Source: Bradyrhizobium sp. WSM1743 (GTDB taxonomy: Bacteria; Pseudomonadota; Alphaproteobacteria; Rhizobiales; Xanthobacteraceae). From it: DNA of 34,967 nucleotides. The notes beneath the pieces are model-generated. The model saw only the letters and a program-made list of their open reading frames with translations, had not been told where the DNA came from and did no database searches. Below are positions 16,703 through 25,430 of this stretch, in pieces (within the stretch, counting starts at the first letter, position 1; each line of letters opens with the position of its first letter). The translations under genes and the position numbers were made by a program. Location of the stretch: positions 1-34,967 of the forward strand of contig NZ_AXAZ01000081.1 in NCBI RefSeq assembly GCF_000473065.1, written 5' to 3'.

Positions 16703-17711
16703 TCATGCGCATGGCGCGTGCTTGAGCAGATACGCGTTGGCCCGCTGTAGGAGTTGCGACAACCGTTCCGCACGCGGCCCCAGCGGCGCGATGGCCTCCC
16801 CCGCATCGCGCAACAGATCCAGCGCGAACTGGCGTGCTGCCTGCAGTCCCATGATCGACGCGCAGGTCGGCTTCCGCGCCGCCGCGTCCTTGCCGGGGGT
16901 CTTGCCCAGCGTCGCGGTATCCGCTGTCGCGTCGAGAATGTCGTCGATCACCTGCAACGCCAGGCCGAAACAGGCGCTGTAGCGATCGAGCGCACAGTAC
17001 AGCGCAGCGTGCGCGGCATCCTCCGCGATGCCGCATAGCGCGCCCATGCGAACGGATGCGCGCACTAGCGCTCCGCACTTCATCCGGTGCATCACCAGAA
17101 TCCTGTCCAGCTCGACGTGCTTTCCGACCAGCGACAGATCCATGGCCTGCCCGCCCGCGGCACCCTCGGCGGACACCGCCTGCGCCAGTTCGCGCACGAG
17201 CGCGATACGGTTGTCGCCCGGCGCATCGAGGCTCGCCAGGGTCAGGAAGGCGTGCGCCTGCAGCGCATCGCCGACCAGGATCGCGGTGGCTTCGCCGAAC
17301 TTGACGTGCACGGTCGGAAAGCCGCGGCGAAGCACGTCGTTGTCCATCGCGGGCAGATCGTCGTGGACCAAAGGTACAGGCGTGCATCATCTCGATGGCG
17401 GCGCCGACGTCGTCGAGCATGTGCGCCGGCGTGTCGGCCAGTGCGCCGGCACCCAAACAGAGCAAGGCGCGCGTGCGCTTGCCGCCATGCAAGGTGGCGT
17501 AGCGCATCGCCGCCATAAGCTCGGTCTCACCGTCGTCTTCGGCGCAGAGAAGACGCGCCAGCGTCTGTTCGACCCGTTTTGCGCCGTCCTGCATCCAGAT
17601 CTCCGGCAGCAGCCTCCCGGATGCGCCGCGCGCCTGCGCGCCCAATCCGCCGTTCGCGGAAACGCCAGCTCGGTCGTCGTGTGGCGTGGAACCGGTCTGC
17701 ATGTTGTTCAT
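16703..17711 (-). pseudogene. ggps: Geranylgeranyl diphosphate synthase with a one-base frameshift
   Basis: GGPS condenses isoprenyl units to the C20 precursor of gibberellin. ATG 17711 starts about 113 codons ending IEMMHAC. The sequence then has one extra base in a three-T run (plus strand AAA at about 17,371-17,373). Removing it restores CTLVHDDLPAMDND, the first Asp-rich motif, and the second frame (17,371-16,703) continues with QVIDDILDAT, the second motif, to a normal end. The unshifted frame instead slips through ggps out of frame and re-enters cps, giving a false 898-aa GGPS-CPS fusion. It could be real decay or a base-calling error. The first 64 codons are repeated at 25,088-25,279. 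Confidence 0.8.
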
Positions 17712-17881
17712 GTCCTTGTACCTGCCAGGAGACGGCCAGGGCCAGCGGCGAGCCGCCGCGGTGTTGTCGGCCTCGCACCGTGCGCGCGCGCCGAGTGCAG
17801 CAATGCCGCGCGTCGCCGGCGCCGCTGCCTCGCCACAGGGACATGCGATGCCAGCTCATGAGAATCCGATGCGGATTGTCA
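17520..17881. repeat. Direct repeat copy A (cyp117 tail, cyp117-ggps spacer, ggps 5' end)
   Basis: This 362-bp segment is repeated in the same orientation at 25,088-25,430. It contains 64-65 codons of ggps, the spacer, and the last eight codons of cyp117 (minus strand ...TIRIGFS-stop at 17,852-17,881). By eye the copies differ at some 20-30 positions, plus an indel of about 18 bp in the spacer. Copy A continues into full ggps on the left and into unrelated DNA on the right. Confidence 0.85.
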
Positions 17882-18054
17882 CGACCTTAGCTCCGAAATC
17901 GCCCATCGGGCTCCTTCGCCGGTTCCGAAAACAGCCTTAGCTGGCTTGCTCCACGCTGGGAGCCACCATGTGCTTTTCGAACGCGCCGATTGTGGACCTT
18001 CAATGGCGAGAAGTTCCGCTTCAACCAGCTGCGTGCGCTCAGTCGAAGCCGACA

Positions 18055-21000
18055 TCAGCCTCTCAGTCGGATCTGCAGTGCCTGCCGATCAATGACCAGG
18101 TCGTCGAGACTCAGGTCTGCTTGCCGCCTTCCCGCGAGCCGCTTGACCAGCGCCCGCGTACCGTCCACGACGAAGACGCCGCAGTCATAGCTGTTCCTCT
18201 GCTGGCTTATCGGCGCATCTTGCAGATGGGCTCCTATCCGCGCTGCGAGCATTGCTGCAGGTCTGGCATTGTGCCCCTGGGCGGAGTCGTAGTGATAGGC
18301 AACCGGCCTGTCGCGATCGCGGCGGTCCACCAGCAGAAACGACCAATGGGAGCCGACGCCCGCGCGGTCCCTGACGCTGGCATCATTACGCTGCAGGGAC
18401 TGTAAGTATCTCTCCTGGTCCTGCGCGGTGCTATCGTTTATCGGCAAGAAGAGGAAGTCGGCTGCATCATTACCATTTCGATCATAGACAATGCGTTGGA
18501 ATTCGCGGAGCGCCCGGTCATCGGTACCTTCTCGTATCATACTGGCAATAAGAGGATCCACGAACCTGGTTCGGGCGGCGAGATTTGGATTGGTTCGCTG
18601 CAGCTCCTGCGACAGGAGCTCGTAGTCTCGATGGATATGCTCGTCGCCAAGCCATTGCCTGGCTCCGAGCACTCGTCCGCTGCGGTCGTGGTCGCCGGCA
18701 GAGGCACTCGCAGTCGAAGCAACGATCCGGGTATCAGGAGCCGAGGATGGGCCAGGGTGATGGATCAGCTGAGCGTCACGACGTCCACGCGGCCCCAGTG
18801 TAATGGAATAGGTCTCACCATGGACGGCGACCGGCTGGGGGGCGTATTGCGAGTTCGGCAACAACATTTTGTTGTCCAGCACATCGAGCAGGAATTCCGG
18901 CACCGGCTGCGAGCCATGCTGCCAATCGTCGCCGACGAGATGTCCGATATCCTCCAGCTCTTGCGGCGCGCCTGACGGCCCGATGAAGAACGGCGGCCTG
19001 CCCGCTGGGCTGAGCACCGGCCTTGACTGGGCATCGTCACGCATCGACCCCGGCGTGGACGGCAGATCAGTAAAAGAAGAGAGACCGCGGTAAACGTCAG
19101 AGGACCGAGCTGGCTCGCCCTCCAGGATTCGAAAGTCGAAATAGGACGGCGGATGTGGAGACCAGGTTGAGCTCGACCCTGCCGGTAACTGCAAGCCAGT
19201 CTCGCCAAGCGGGCCTAGCAGCGGCGGCCACTGACTTTCGGACGGCGGCGCCGGCAACTCCCGCATCCAGGTAGGCATCGAGATCGCATCAGCCGCCTGC
19301 TCAGGAATGTTTATACCCAGCGCTCTGTTTGCCTCGATCATCTGCACATATTGCGCAAGCCTCTTAAAGCCAATGCCAACATTGCCTTTGGCTCTCGTGA
19401 ACTCCTGGTAATCTTCTTCCAATGACTTGCGCTGATGCCAATCGCCGTTGATCCTGCTCGCGATGCTCTCCCTGCCCGTTGTTCGGAGCCAATCGCTGAA
19501 CTTTCGTTGCCCCGAAGCAGTATTGCGGACGGTCTTGGCAGTGCGGCCGGATCCGAGCCTGCTCAACTCTTCCTCGAACAAGCCATCGATGATGTTGCGG
19601 TCGTCGTCATAAGGCTGCAGCCCGTGCTGGAGTTCGTCACTCGCTGGATGCCGAAGCTTTTTGATATCCAACCCGATGTACGATTGACCTATGGCTCGCT
19701 TGAACTCCGAAATATCTTTCTGCAGCTCCTTCTTCTGCTGCTCACTGCCGTCGATTCGACTGGCTATGCTCTCCTTGCCCTCACTTTTCAGCCACTCACT
19801 AAGCTTGCGCTGATTGCTCGCGATCCTGAGGATGGGCGCCCTCTCTTTGGCAGTCGCTGCCGGTCCGAGCTTGCGCAAGGCTTCGTTGGTCGCTTCATCG
19901 ATCATGTCGGCGTCGCTCTCATAGGCGCTCAAAGTACGACGCCCCATGACGCGAGGCCCGGGTCCGAGCGCCTCGAACCCCTCGCCGTCGGGCTGGAGCC
20001 TTCGGAGATGATTGATGGCTGTAAAGAGGCGGCCCTTGGGGTCATTTTCCTCGCCGAATGCCATGATGTCCTCGGCTATTTCTTCGCTTCGAAACCGAGA
20101 CGTCAGCGGTGGCTTTTGGTTGGCCGTGAGCCACTTGGAAAAGCTATTAAGAATCTCCGTATGAGACCTGAAAGTTTCGTTCGGCACCTCATGTGCCCGG
20201 GCTGCTGCCGCAAACTGGTGAATGAGTAGCGCGTCTCCGGTAGGAGCCGGCGGCTGAGCACGAGGAGGTGGCGCAGGAAGCGGAGGAGCCAACTCTCCGG
20301 CGCGGAACTTGCGAAGCGCTTCCAATGCCGCATACACCCGCTTGATGCCGCCCGCGTTCACAAATTCATCCGCATGGGCTTTCAACTGCTCAGGGCTTTC
20401 AACCAGACCAGCCAGTGTCAAATTTTGGGAGTTGAGAAATTCGCTGAATCGGCTCAAATGCTCCCCCATCTTCTGAAGGCTGGAGGACGCATAACTTCCT
20501 GTGGCCCCGCGCGCGAACTCGGAAATAAGAACCTTATCCTCTTCGGACGCACGGCTGCGCTTATAGGCGTAGATACGAAGCTCTGATTTGGCCGCATCGG
20601 GCCTTGAGCCGCTCAGCGACCTTTCACCGCGACTTCCTCCAAACACTTTGCCAAGCCCCGACTTAACCCGAGAAAGCAGTCCATCGCTTTTTCTATCCTT
20701 CGTGTGCGCCGTAGGCTGCGCTTCTGCTGTGTAGCGCATGCTGCTGATTGGCTCACCCCCCAAGTCGGACCGCAAATCGTCTGCATCCGAGCCGAAATAA
20801 CCGCGCGGAACATGGACACTGTACCGCGTTCCGCTGAACGAATTGTCCCGCAGATTGGGTCTAGGCGGCATCCCCATCGAACCACCAACGTCGGTACGCC
20901 GGATGTTTTCAGGCGCCTCTGAGGCGCGAGTGTCGGGCGAACTCAGCTCGGCAGAGCTCTCCTCAGAGGAATCACGCTCTGACTCGCTCACCTGCTGTTC

Positions 21001-21114
21001 AAAGCGAGCTTGATCCGCAGGCGCGTTCTCTGACTCTTGTTGCGCACGCTGCAGCTCCTGCAGCTCGGCGTACCAACGCGTCCAATAGTTCGGATCGTTA
21101 TAGCCCGGTTCCAT
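18055..21114 (-). CDS. nopD: Type III effector with C48 (ULP1-type) SUMO protease, NopD/Bel2-5/XopD-like
   Basis: 1019 aa. The C-terminal domain (about 815-1010) begins WLGDEHIHRDYELL and has the full ULP1 catalytic set: His923 (GSHWSF), Asp943 (YHYDSAQ), Gln972 and Cys978 (NSYDCGVF). Known relatives remove SUMO from plant proteins after type III delivery into the host nucleus. Ahead of it are four diverged ~80-90-residue repeats (about 190-270, 293-373, 400-488, 502-590) with a W/F-L...I.SRI core, a SSDVYRGL...TPGSMRDDA module (671-695) and a DDWQHGSQ...LGPRGRRD module (729-780). There is no Sec signal; the polar N-terminus suits type III secretion. I found no convincing tts box. The symbol is by family similarity. 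Confidence 0.85.
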   Translation of the reverse strand: MEPGYNDPNYWTRWYAELQELQRAQQESENAPADQARFEQQVSESERDSSEESSAELSSPDTRASEAPENIRRTDVGGSMGMPPRPNLRDNSFSGTRYSVHVPRGYFGSDADDLRSDLGGEPISSMRYTAEAQPTAHTKDRKSDGLLSRVKSGLGKVFGGSRGERSLSGSRPDAAKSELRIYAYKRSRASEEDKVLISEFARGATGSYASSSLQKMGEHLSRFSEFLNSQNLTLAGLVESPEQLKAHADEFVNAGGIKRVYAALEALRKFRAGELAPPLPAPPPRAQPPAPTGDALLIHQFAAAARAHEVPNETFRSHTEILNSFSKWLTANQKPPLTSRFRSEEIAEDIMAFGEENDPKGRLFTAINHLRRLQPDGEGFEALGPGPRVMGRRTLSAYESDADMIDEATNEALRKLGPAATAKERAPILRIASNQRKLSEWLKSEGKESIASRIDGSEQQKKELQKDISEFKRAIGQSYIGLDIKKLRHPASDELQHGLQPYDDDRNIIDGLFEEELSRLGSGRTAKTVRNTASGQRKFSDWLRTTGRESIASRINGDWHQRKSLEEDYQEFTRAKGNVGIGFKRLAQYVQMIEANRALGINIPEQAADAISMPTWMRELPAPPSESQWPPLLGPLGETGLQLPAGSSSTWSPHPPSYFDFRILEGEPARSSDVYRGLSSFTDLPSTPGSMRDDAQSRPVLSPAGRPPFFIGPSGAPQELEDIGHLVGDDWQHGSQPVPEFLLDVLDNKMLLPNSQYAPQPVAVHGETYSITLGPRGRRDAQLIHHPGPSSAPDTRIVASTASASAGDHDRSGRVLGARQWLGDEHIHRDYELLSQELQRTNPNLAARTRFVDPLIASMIREGTDDRALREFQRIVYDRNGNDAADFLFLPINDSTAQDQERYLQSLQRNDASVRDRAGVGSHWSFLLVDRRDRDRPVAYHYDSAQGHNARPAAMLAARIGAHLQDAPISQQRNSYDCGVFVVDGTRALVKRLAGRRQADLSLDDLVIDRQALQIRLRG

Positions 21115-22098
21115 GCCACTCTCCCTAGATGAGATAACTCTTCATAGCGGCCCCAGAGCTAAACTCAGGTGCACCGACCCACACCGACTCCAGCTTCAGA
21201 AAGCCGATTGCCAAGACCGGCAACCCAATAGGACACTCGTCCGCTCCGCTCCGACTTCGCGCAATACTCACGCCAGCCCAGCCCTTGCCGCCGCACACGA
21301 ACTCGCCAGTCGCCCGGGCAGCAGGCGACTGAGCGCCAAAAGCGCAGCAGCAACGCGACGATCCCCATTTATGGCCTGGACTCGTTTTGCGATTCTAACT
21401 TGGAACAATTTCGGGACTCGCGAAATGGCAGACATTTGCTCCACCGAGAAGCAATAGGGTTGGTACCCTCCTACGGACAACGCCGCATGCGGCACATCGG
21501 CGACTTCGGCGGTCCGGTTGACCAAAGGAAAGAGCCCGGTTTGGTCTCATCCTGCACGTCCTGATGCAGCTTTGATTCTTCTATTTGACGCTCCAACGTT
21601 CGCTCGCGCGCGAGTTCGAGTCGCCTGTACAGGCACATAGTTCCACGCACCTTCGACCTTCGGACATTGAAGCGCATCCTTGTGATCATGAAGCTTCTGA
21701 GTCGAAGCCGCCTGTATGATTCAGAGTCTACAACCTGACGCTACGTAAATTTCAAGCCTTTCTTGTCGCCGTCGCGACTAGGCTGATTGGGTTTCATGCG
21801 CGTTTCAGATCCCGAGAATTCTTCCCATGGGGTGGTCTCTTGCCGCCTTAAGCGCCTGAATGCGCGAGGAGCCGCCATGACGACGTATTTGGCAGCGAGC
21901 GTGCCTTGGCGCGTTTAGTCGAGTACGATCGAACGGCTTGCGCCTCGAGATTATTAATAGCTCACGAGCACTCGTCGCAGCGATACAGCTGCTCTTGTTG
22001 GCGGCAGATTCTACAGCTTCGTCAGGTTCTGTACTCCTAAATAGCTTGGTCGCGAGAGTGACTCACTCCGCACGGATTTCAGAGTGAGGTGACGCGAC
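21115..22098. other. About 980 bp upstream of the effector gene, no gene seen
   Basis: No supported gene was found on either strand. The interval should hold the promoter of the leftward effector gene. A loose tts-box-like match on the minus strand near 21,665 (GTCCG, then TCGAAGG) is within chance expectation and is not annotated. Confidence 0.4.
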
Positions 22099-22180
22099 TT
22101 GTCCCGAGCGACGGAGAATGGGCTTCGATCATACCTTTGCTGCCGACGAAGTCACGCCGTCGCGCAAGCAGACGACCAGC

Positions 22181-22665
22181 GGGTCCTCATGGTGGGAATT
22201 TGCGGCACGCGGCGGACTCGACGGCCGGCAATTCGCCTGGGGCGGCGCGCTGACGCCAGACGGCCGGCACATGGCGAACACCTGGCAGGGCAATTTCCCG
22301 ATCGAGAATCTCAACGAGGACGGTTACGAGCCTACCTCGCCGGTGACGGCGTTTCTGCCCAACGGCTACGGCGTCCAGGACATAATCGGCAATATCTGGG
22401 AATGGACTGCCGATTGGTGGTCTATCAAGCACGAGGCCGACACCGCGAAAGCCTGTTGTGTTCCGCAGAACCCGCGCGGCGGGACCAAGGCCGCCAGCCT
22501 TGATCCATGTCAACCCAACATCCGCATTCCCCGAAAAGTCTTGAAGGGCGGCTCGCATCTCTGCGCCCCGAACTATTGCCGCCGTTCCCGCCGCCCGGCA
22601 TGCCGAACCCATCGATACCTCGACCAGTCATGTTGGCTTCCACTGTGTAGTGCGGCCAGCTGCTT
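22181..22665 (+). pseudogene. Formylglycine-generating enzyme (SUMF1-type), 5'-truncated and frameshifted
   Basis: FGE oxidises a sulfatase cysteine to formylglycine. The visible part starts at WEFAARGGLDG and continues with WGGALTPDGRHMANTWQG, GYGVQDIIGNIWEWTADWW and RIPRKVLKGGSHLCAPNYCRR, where the two active-site cysteines of the family are retained. About half of the protein is missing upstream. After NYCRR a frameshift moves the expected end (PIDTSTSHVGFHCVV) into the next frame. A sulfatase pseudogene, its natural substrate, follows 47 bp later. Non-functional. Confidence 0.8.
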
Positions 22666-22712
22666 CGACTGCCAGACTTGAAAGGAATTTTCTACGGTCA
22701 GGGAGAGTCGAG

Positions 22713-23570
22713 ATGAGCGACGAAATGAAGAAGGATATCGATCGCCGTAATCTCTTGCTGGGCACCTCCACCCTCATTACAGCAGCAACGCTGACATCGA
22801 GTGCGCTGGTGCAAGCCCAAAAGGCCGCGCCGGCTATTGCCGCCGCGCCGACGGCTCCATCTGGCCGCAAGCCGAACATCCTCGTCATCTTCGGCGACGA
22901 CATCGGCCAGACCAATATCAGCGCCTATTCGTTCGCGTTGACGGGCTATCGCACGCCAAACATCGACCGGATCGCCAAAGAAGGCATGATGTTCACCGAC
23001 TACTAGGCCGAGCATAGCTGCACGGCCGGCCGTCCTTCATCACAGGACAGTGCACGTTGCGCAACGGCCTCTCCAAGTCGGAATTCCCGGCGCAACCCTC
23101 GGATGGCAGGCGCGCGACGCCACCATCGCGGAACTGCAAGCCCATGGGCTACGCCACCGGCCAGTTCGGCAAGAACCACCTTGGCGACCGCAACGAATAC
23201 TTGCCGACGGTGCACGGCTTCGACGAGTTCTTCGGCAATCTCTATCATCTCAACGCCGAGGAGGACCCAGAGTCCTTCACCTACCCGCAGGATCCCGCCG
23301 TCAAGGCACAGATCGGGCCGCGCGGCGCGCTTCGCTGCAAGGCCTCCGATCGCGACGATCCGACCGAGCATCCACGATGGGGCAAGGTCGGGAGGCAAAC
23401 GATCGAAGATACCGGGCCGCTGACGAGATGGAGACCATCGACGACGAGACTTCGGCGGCTGCGACCGACTTCATCAAGCGCCAGGCACAAGTCAACACGC
23501 CATTCTTCTGCTGGCACAACACGACACTTATCCATTTCCGCACGCATGTGCGCGCGGAGCAAAAATAACG
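22713..23570 (+). pseudogene. Arylsulfatase with Tat-type signal, nonsense and frameshift mutations
   Basis: ATG 22713 follows GGGAGAG. The N-terminus has a twin-arginine-type signal (DRRNLLLGTSTLI), then the sulfatase metal site KPNILVIFGDDIGQTN. After FTDY an in-frame TAG (23,004-23,006) replaces what should be a Tyr codon, just before the formylglycine motif CTAGRPSF. Later family segments alternate between frames: GWQARDATIAE, GYATGQFGKNHLGDRNEYLP, METIDDETSAAATDFIKRQ and HFRTHVRAE. At least three frame changes are needed. It once hydrolysed sulfate esters in the periplasm; it is dead now. Confidence 0.8.
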
Positions 23571-23620
23571 TTCGGCATTATAAAGGCTGATCGACCAGAA
23601 GCCGTCGCTGCGACGGCAAG

Positions 23621-23821
23621 ATGCCACCACCGGTCGATGATACGGCATCGCTGACCGGCAACATCAACACGGTCTGGCAAACCGCCCTGGAAGACGTCGG
23701 CATTCTCGGCCTCGACAAGGGCGCAGGCGGCAAGTTTGTAGTCGTGCCGCCGGGCTACAAGGATGCCATCCCGAGCGCCTATACCGTTCTGCCTTCCGAC
23801 ACCGTAGCGGGCTATGCGTAG
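23621..23821 (+). pseudogene. DUF1254-domain protein fragment
   Basis: A 66-residue piece reads ASLTGNINTVWQTALEDVG, GGKFVVVPPGYKDAIPSAY and VLPSDTVAGYA, matching the N-terminal DUF1254 domain of DUF1254/DUF1214 envelope proteins, which I recall near sulfatase genes in rhizobia. A stop follows at once and the rest of the gene is missing. The function of the family is unknown. Confidence 0.6.
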
Positions 23822-24621
23822 CTGTGCCAGCCGGCGACCACGGCCTCGACCGCCCGGCTCCGCTTCAGCCGGCGCTGTGGCCGGTCACGCTGCATAGCCT
23901 CAGCCGTGAAGGCAAGCTTACGGTGAGGTCCTCCAAGCTTGTCCTTGGGACGCCCGAACTCGTGAACCAGAATGAGTTCATCTGCGACGTGCCTGATGGC
24001 GCAAAGTTTATCTGGTGAACGAAAAGCACTGCGCCGCAAGGCTTGCGGGTCGAGACATTTGTCCTTTATTCGGTTTACAGCTTCGCAAGCCATGGCACGA
24101 TAGTCTCGACCGTGACGACGGCCAGATAGTTTCTGGCTGTCTTTCGCCTATGGTCTTTCGAGTTGCACGAAGTTGCGGCAGTTCGTTCGAGGCGCCGCAT
24201 GAGGGCCGAGCCTGAGGTTTGTGATCGGCAGATCGGCAGTCACGGCTATCCTCGTATGGTCAGGAGTCTCTCATTAAAACGCAAAGAAGTCGCCGAAGTA
24301 CGTTCGCATTTCTTGTCCGCGACTTGATCGGACATGCCTTCCGTTCCGGTCAATGCGCTAGCCTACGATGGTTCGCGCTCGGTTCTCAACCGAGCCATCG
24401 TGTGTAGCGCGTGCCCATCTTGTATTCCGACGCCTCTCGGATCTGTCTGTAGAGCGCCGTGCTGCCGAATGCGTATCTGATGGTACATCCTGCTTGAGAT
24501 CATCTCGGGACTGGCAAAATCGGATTTGGTCACGGCCAAGTATGATTGAAGCGCGGTTTTACAAAGATCTGACGTGGTTTCATCGGCCGCGTGAGCGGTT
24601 GTGCGAAAGTGCCGACCTCAT
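23822..24621. other. About 800 bp without a supportable gene
   Basis: Short open frames exist on both strands but none has a recognisable domain or a convincing ribosome site. A minus-strand stretch near 23,930-24,010 (ELILVHEFGRPKDKLGG) looks protein-like but I cannot place it. It may be further decayed coding DNA, including the lost catalytic end of the adjacent effector fragment, for which I saw no C48 motifs. Confidence 0.4.
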
Positions 24622-25087
24622 TCAGCCAATGTGCGGCCGGTGGAAGAGAAGAATGTGGCCTCCCGGCAGGCTTTCCGCCGTGTAGGGCTGACCGTGGATC
24701 CAAAAACGGGTCATTGGGATATCCTGGCTCGGCAGAAGACCCAGGTTTTGCAGCATGTCAATGACGATAGGTGAAGCTTCTCGGGAGCCGTGTCTCCAGG
24801 AGTCGCCGAACAACTCGCCGAGCTCAGGCACTTGCGGGGGTGGCTGATGGCCTGATGCAAGTGCGACAGACGGCAGGGCAACGTTTGGAGCCAACGCCGA
24901 AGGAGCGTCCTCGCGCCATTCAACGGGGGCCGGCGAGTCAAACCTTAGCGCAAGACCGCCGTAGATATTTGAGGAAGCCCTCAGCGCCGCAGGCACGGCT
25001 TCATCCAGCAAGGTGGGCCGCGGGCGATGAACGAGTTGAACGTCGTTGGGTCCTCTCGGTCCCAACATGGCTGTGTAGCGTTCGCAA
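24622..25087 (-). pseudogene. Fragment of a NopD/Bel2-5-family effector (repeat modules only)
   Basis: About 155 residues. They begin ERYTAMLGPRGPNDVQLVHRP, include SSNIYGGL...REDA and then FGDSWRHGSREASPIVIDML...LLPSQ...GQPYTAES. The 1019-aa effector has the same order (SSDVYRGL...RDDA, VGDDWQHGSQPVPEFLLDVL...LLPNSQ, ETYSITLGPRG), so this is one repeat unit plus the start of the next. No secretion signal or protease domain is attached. The upstream end joins the ggps 5' remnant within a few bases of 25,088, so this is a fusion scar. Confidence 0.75.
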
Positions 25088-25279
25088 CTCGGTCTCACCG
25101 TCGTCTTCAGCGCAGAGAAGACGCGCCAGCGTCTGTTCTACCCGTTTTGCGCCGTCCTGCATCCAGATCTCCGGCAGCAGCCTGCCGGATGCGCCGCGCG
25201 CCTGCGCGTCCAATCCACCGAGCGCGGATTCACCAGTTCTGTCGTCCTGTGGCGTGGAACCTCTCTGCATGTTGTTCAT
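25088..25279 (-). pseudogene. ggps 5' remnant following cyp117
   Basis: Sixty-four codons from ATG 25279 (MNNMQRGSTPQDD...CAEDDGETEL) match the start of the full ggps at 17,711 with about eight residue changes. The frame then enters effector-fragment DNA and closes at 25,001. It keeps the original position of ggps directly after cyp117, showing that the operon was split here. No catalytic motif is included. Confidence 0.85.
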
Positions 25280-25430
25280 GTCCTTGTCCCTGACAGGCGA
25301 GCCGCCGCGGTGTTGTCGGCGTCGCACCTGCGCGCGCGCCGAGTGCAGCAATGCCGCGCGTCGCCGGCGCCGCGGCCTCACCACACGGGGCATGCGATGC
25401 CAGCTCATGAGAATCCGATGCGGATAGTCA
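25088..25430. repeat. Direct repeat copy B (cyp117 tail, spacer, ggps 5' end)
   Basis: This 343-bp partner of the segment at 17,520-17,881 is in the same orientation. On the right it continues into intact cyp117; on the left it ends abruptly at the effector fragment. Copies A and B enclose the 7.2-kb block that interrupts the gibberellin operon. Confidence 0.85.

Noticed and set aside
15015..17711. A genuine GGPS-CPS fusion enzyme
   Set aside because: The middle third of that frame does not resemble GGPS, whereas the adjacent frame encodes the missing Asp-rich motifs perfectly.
16641..17861. Long plus-strand open frames across ggps and the spacer
   Set aside because: They mirror GC-rich coding DNA on the minus strand, are Arg/Ala-rich and have no domain or ribosome site.
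19435..20229. 264-codon plus-strand frame opposite the C48 effector
   Set aside because: It overlaps the effector repeats on the other strand and lacks family features and a ribosome site.
21625..21665. tts-box-like sequence on the minus strand upstream of the C48 effector (GTCCG, then TCGAAGG)
   Set aside because: About 10 of 15 consensus positions match, which a region this size would be expected to produce by chance roughly once; it lies about 520 bp from the start codon.
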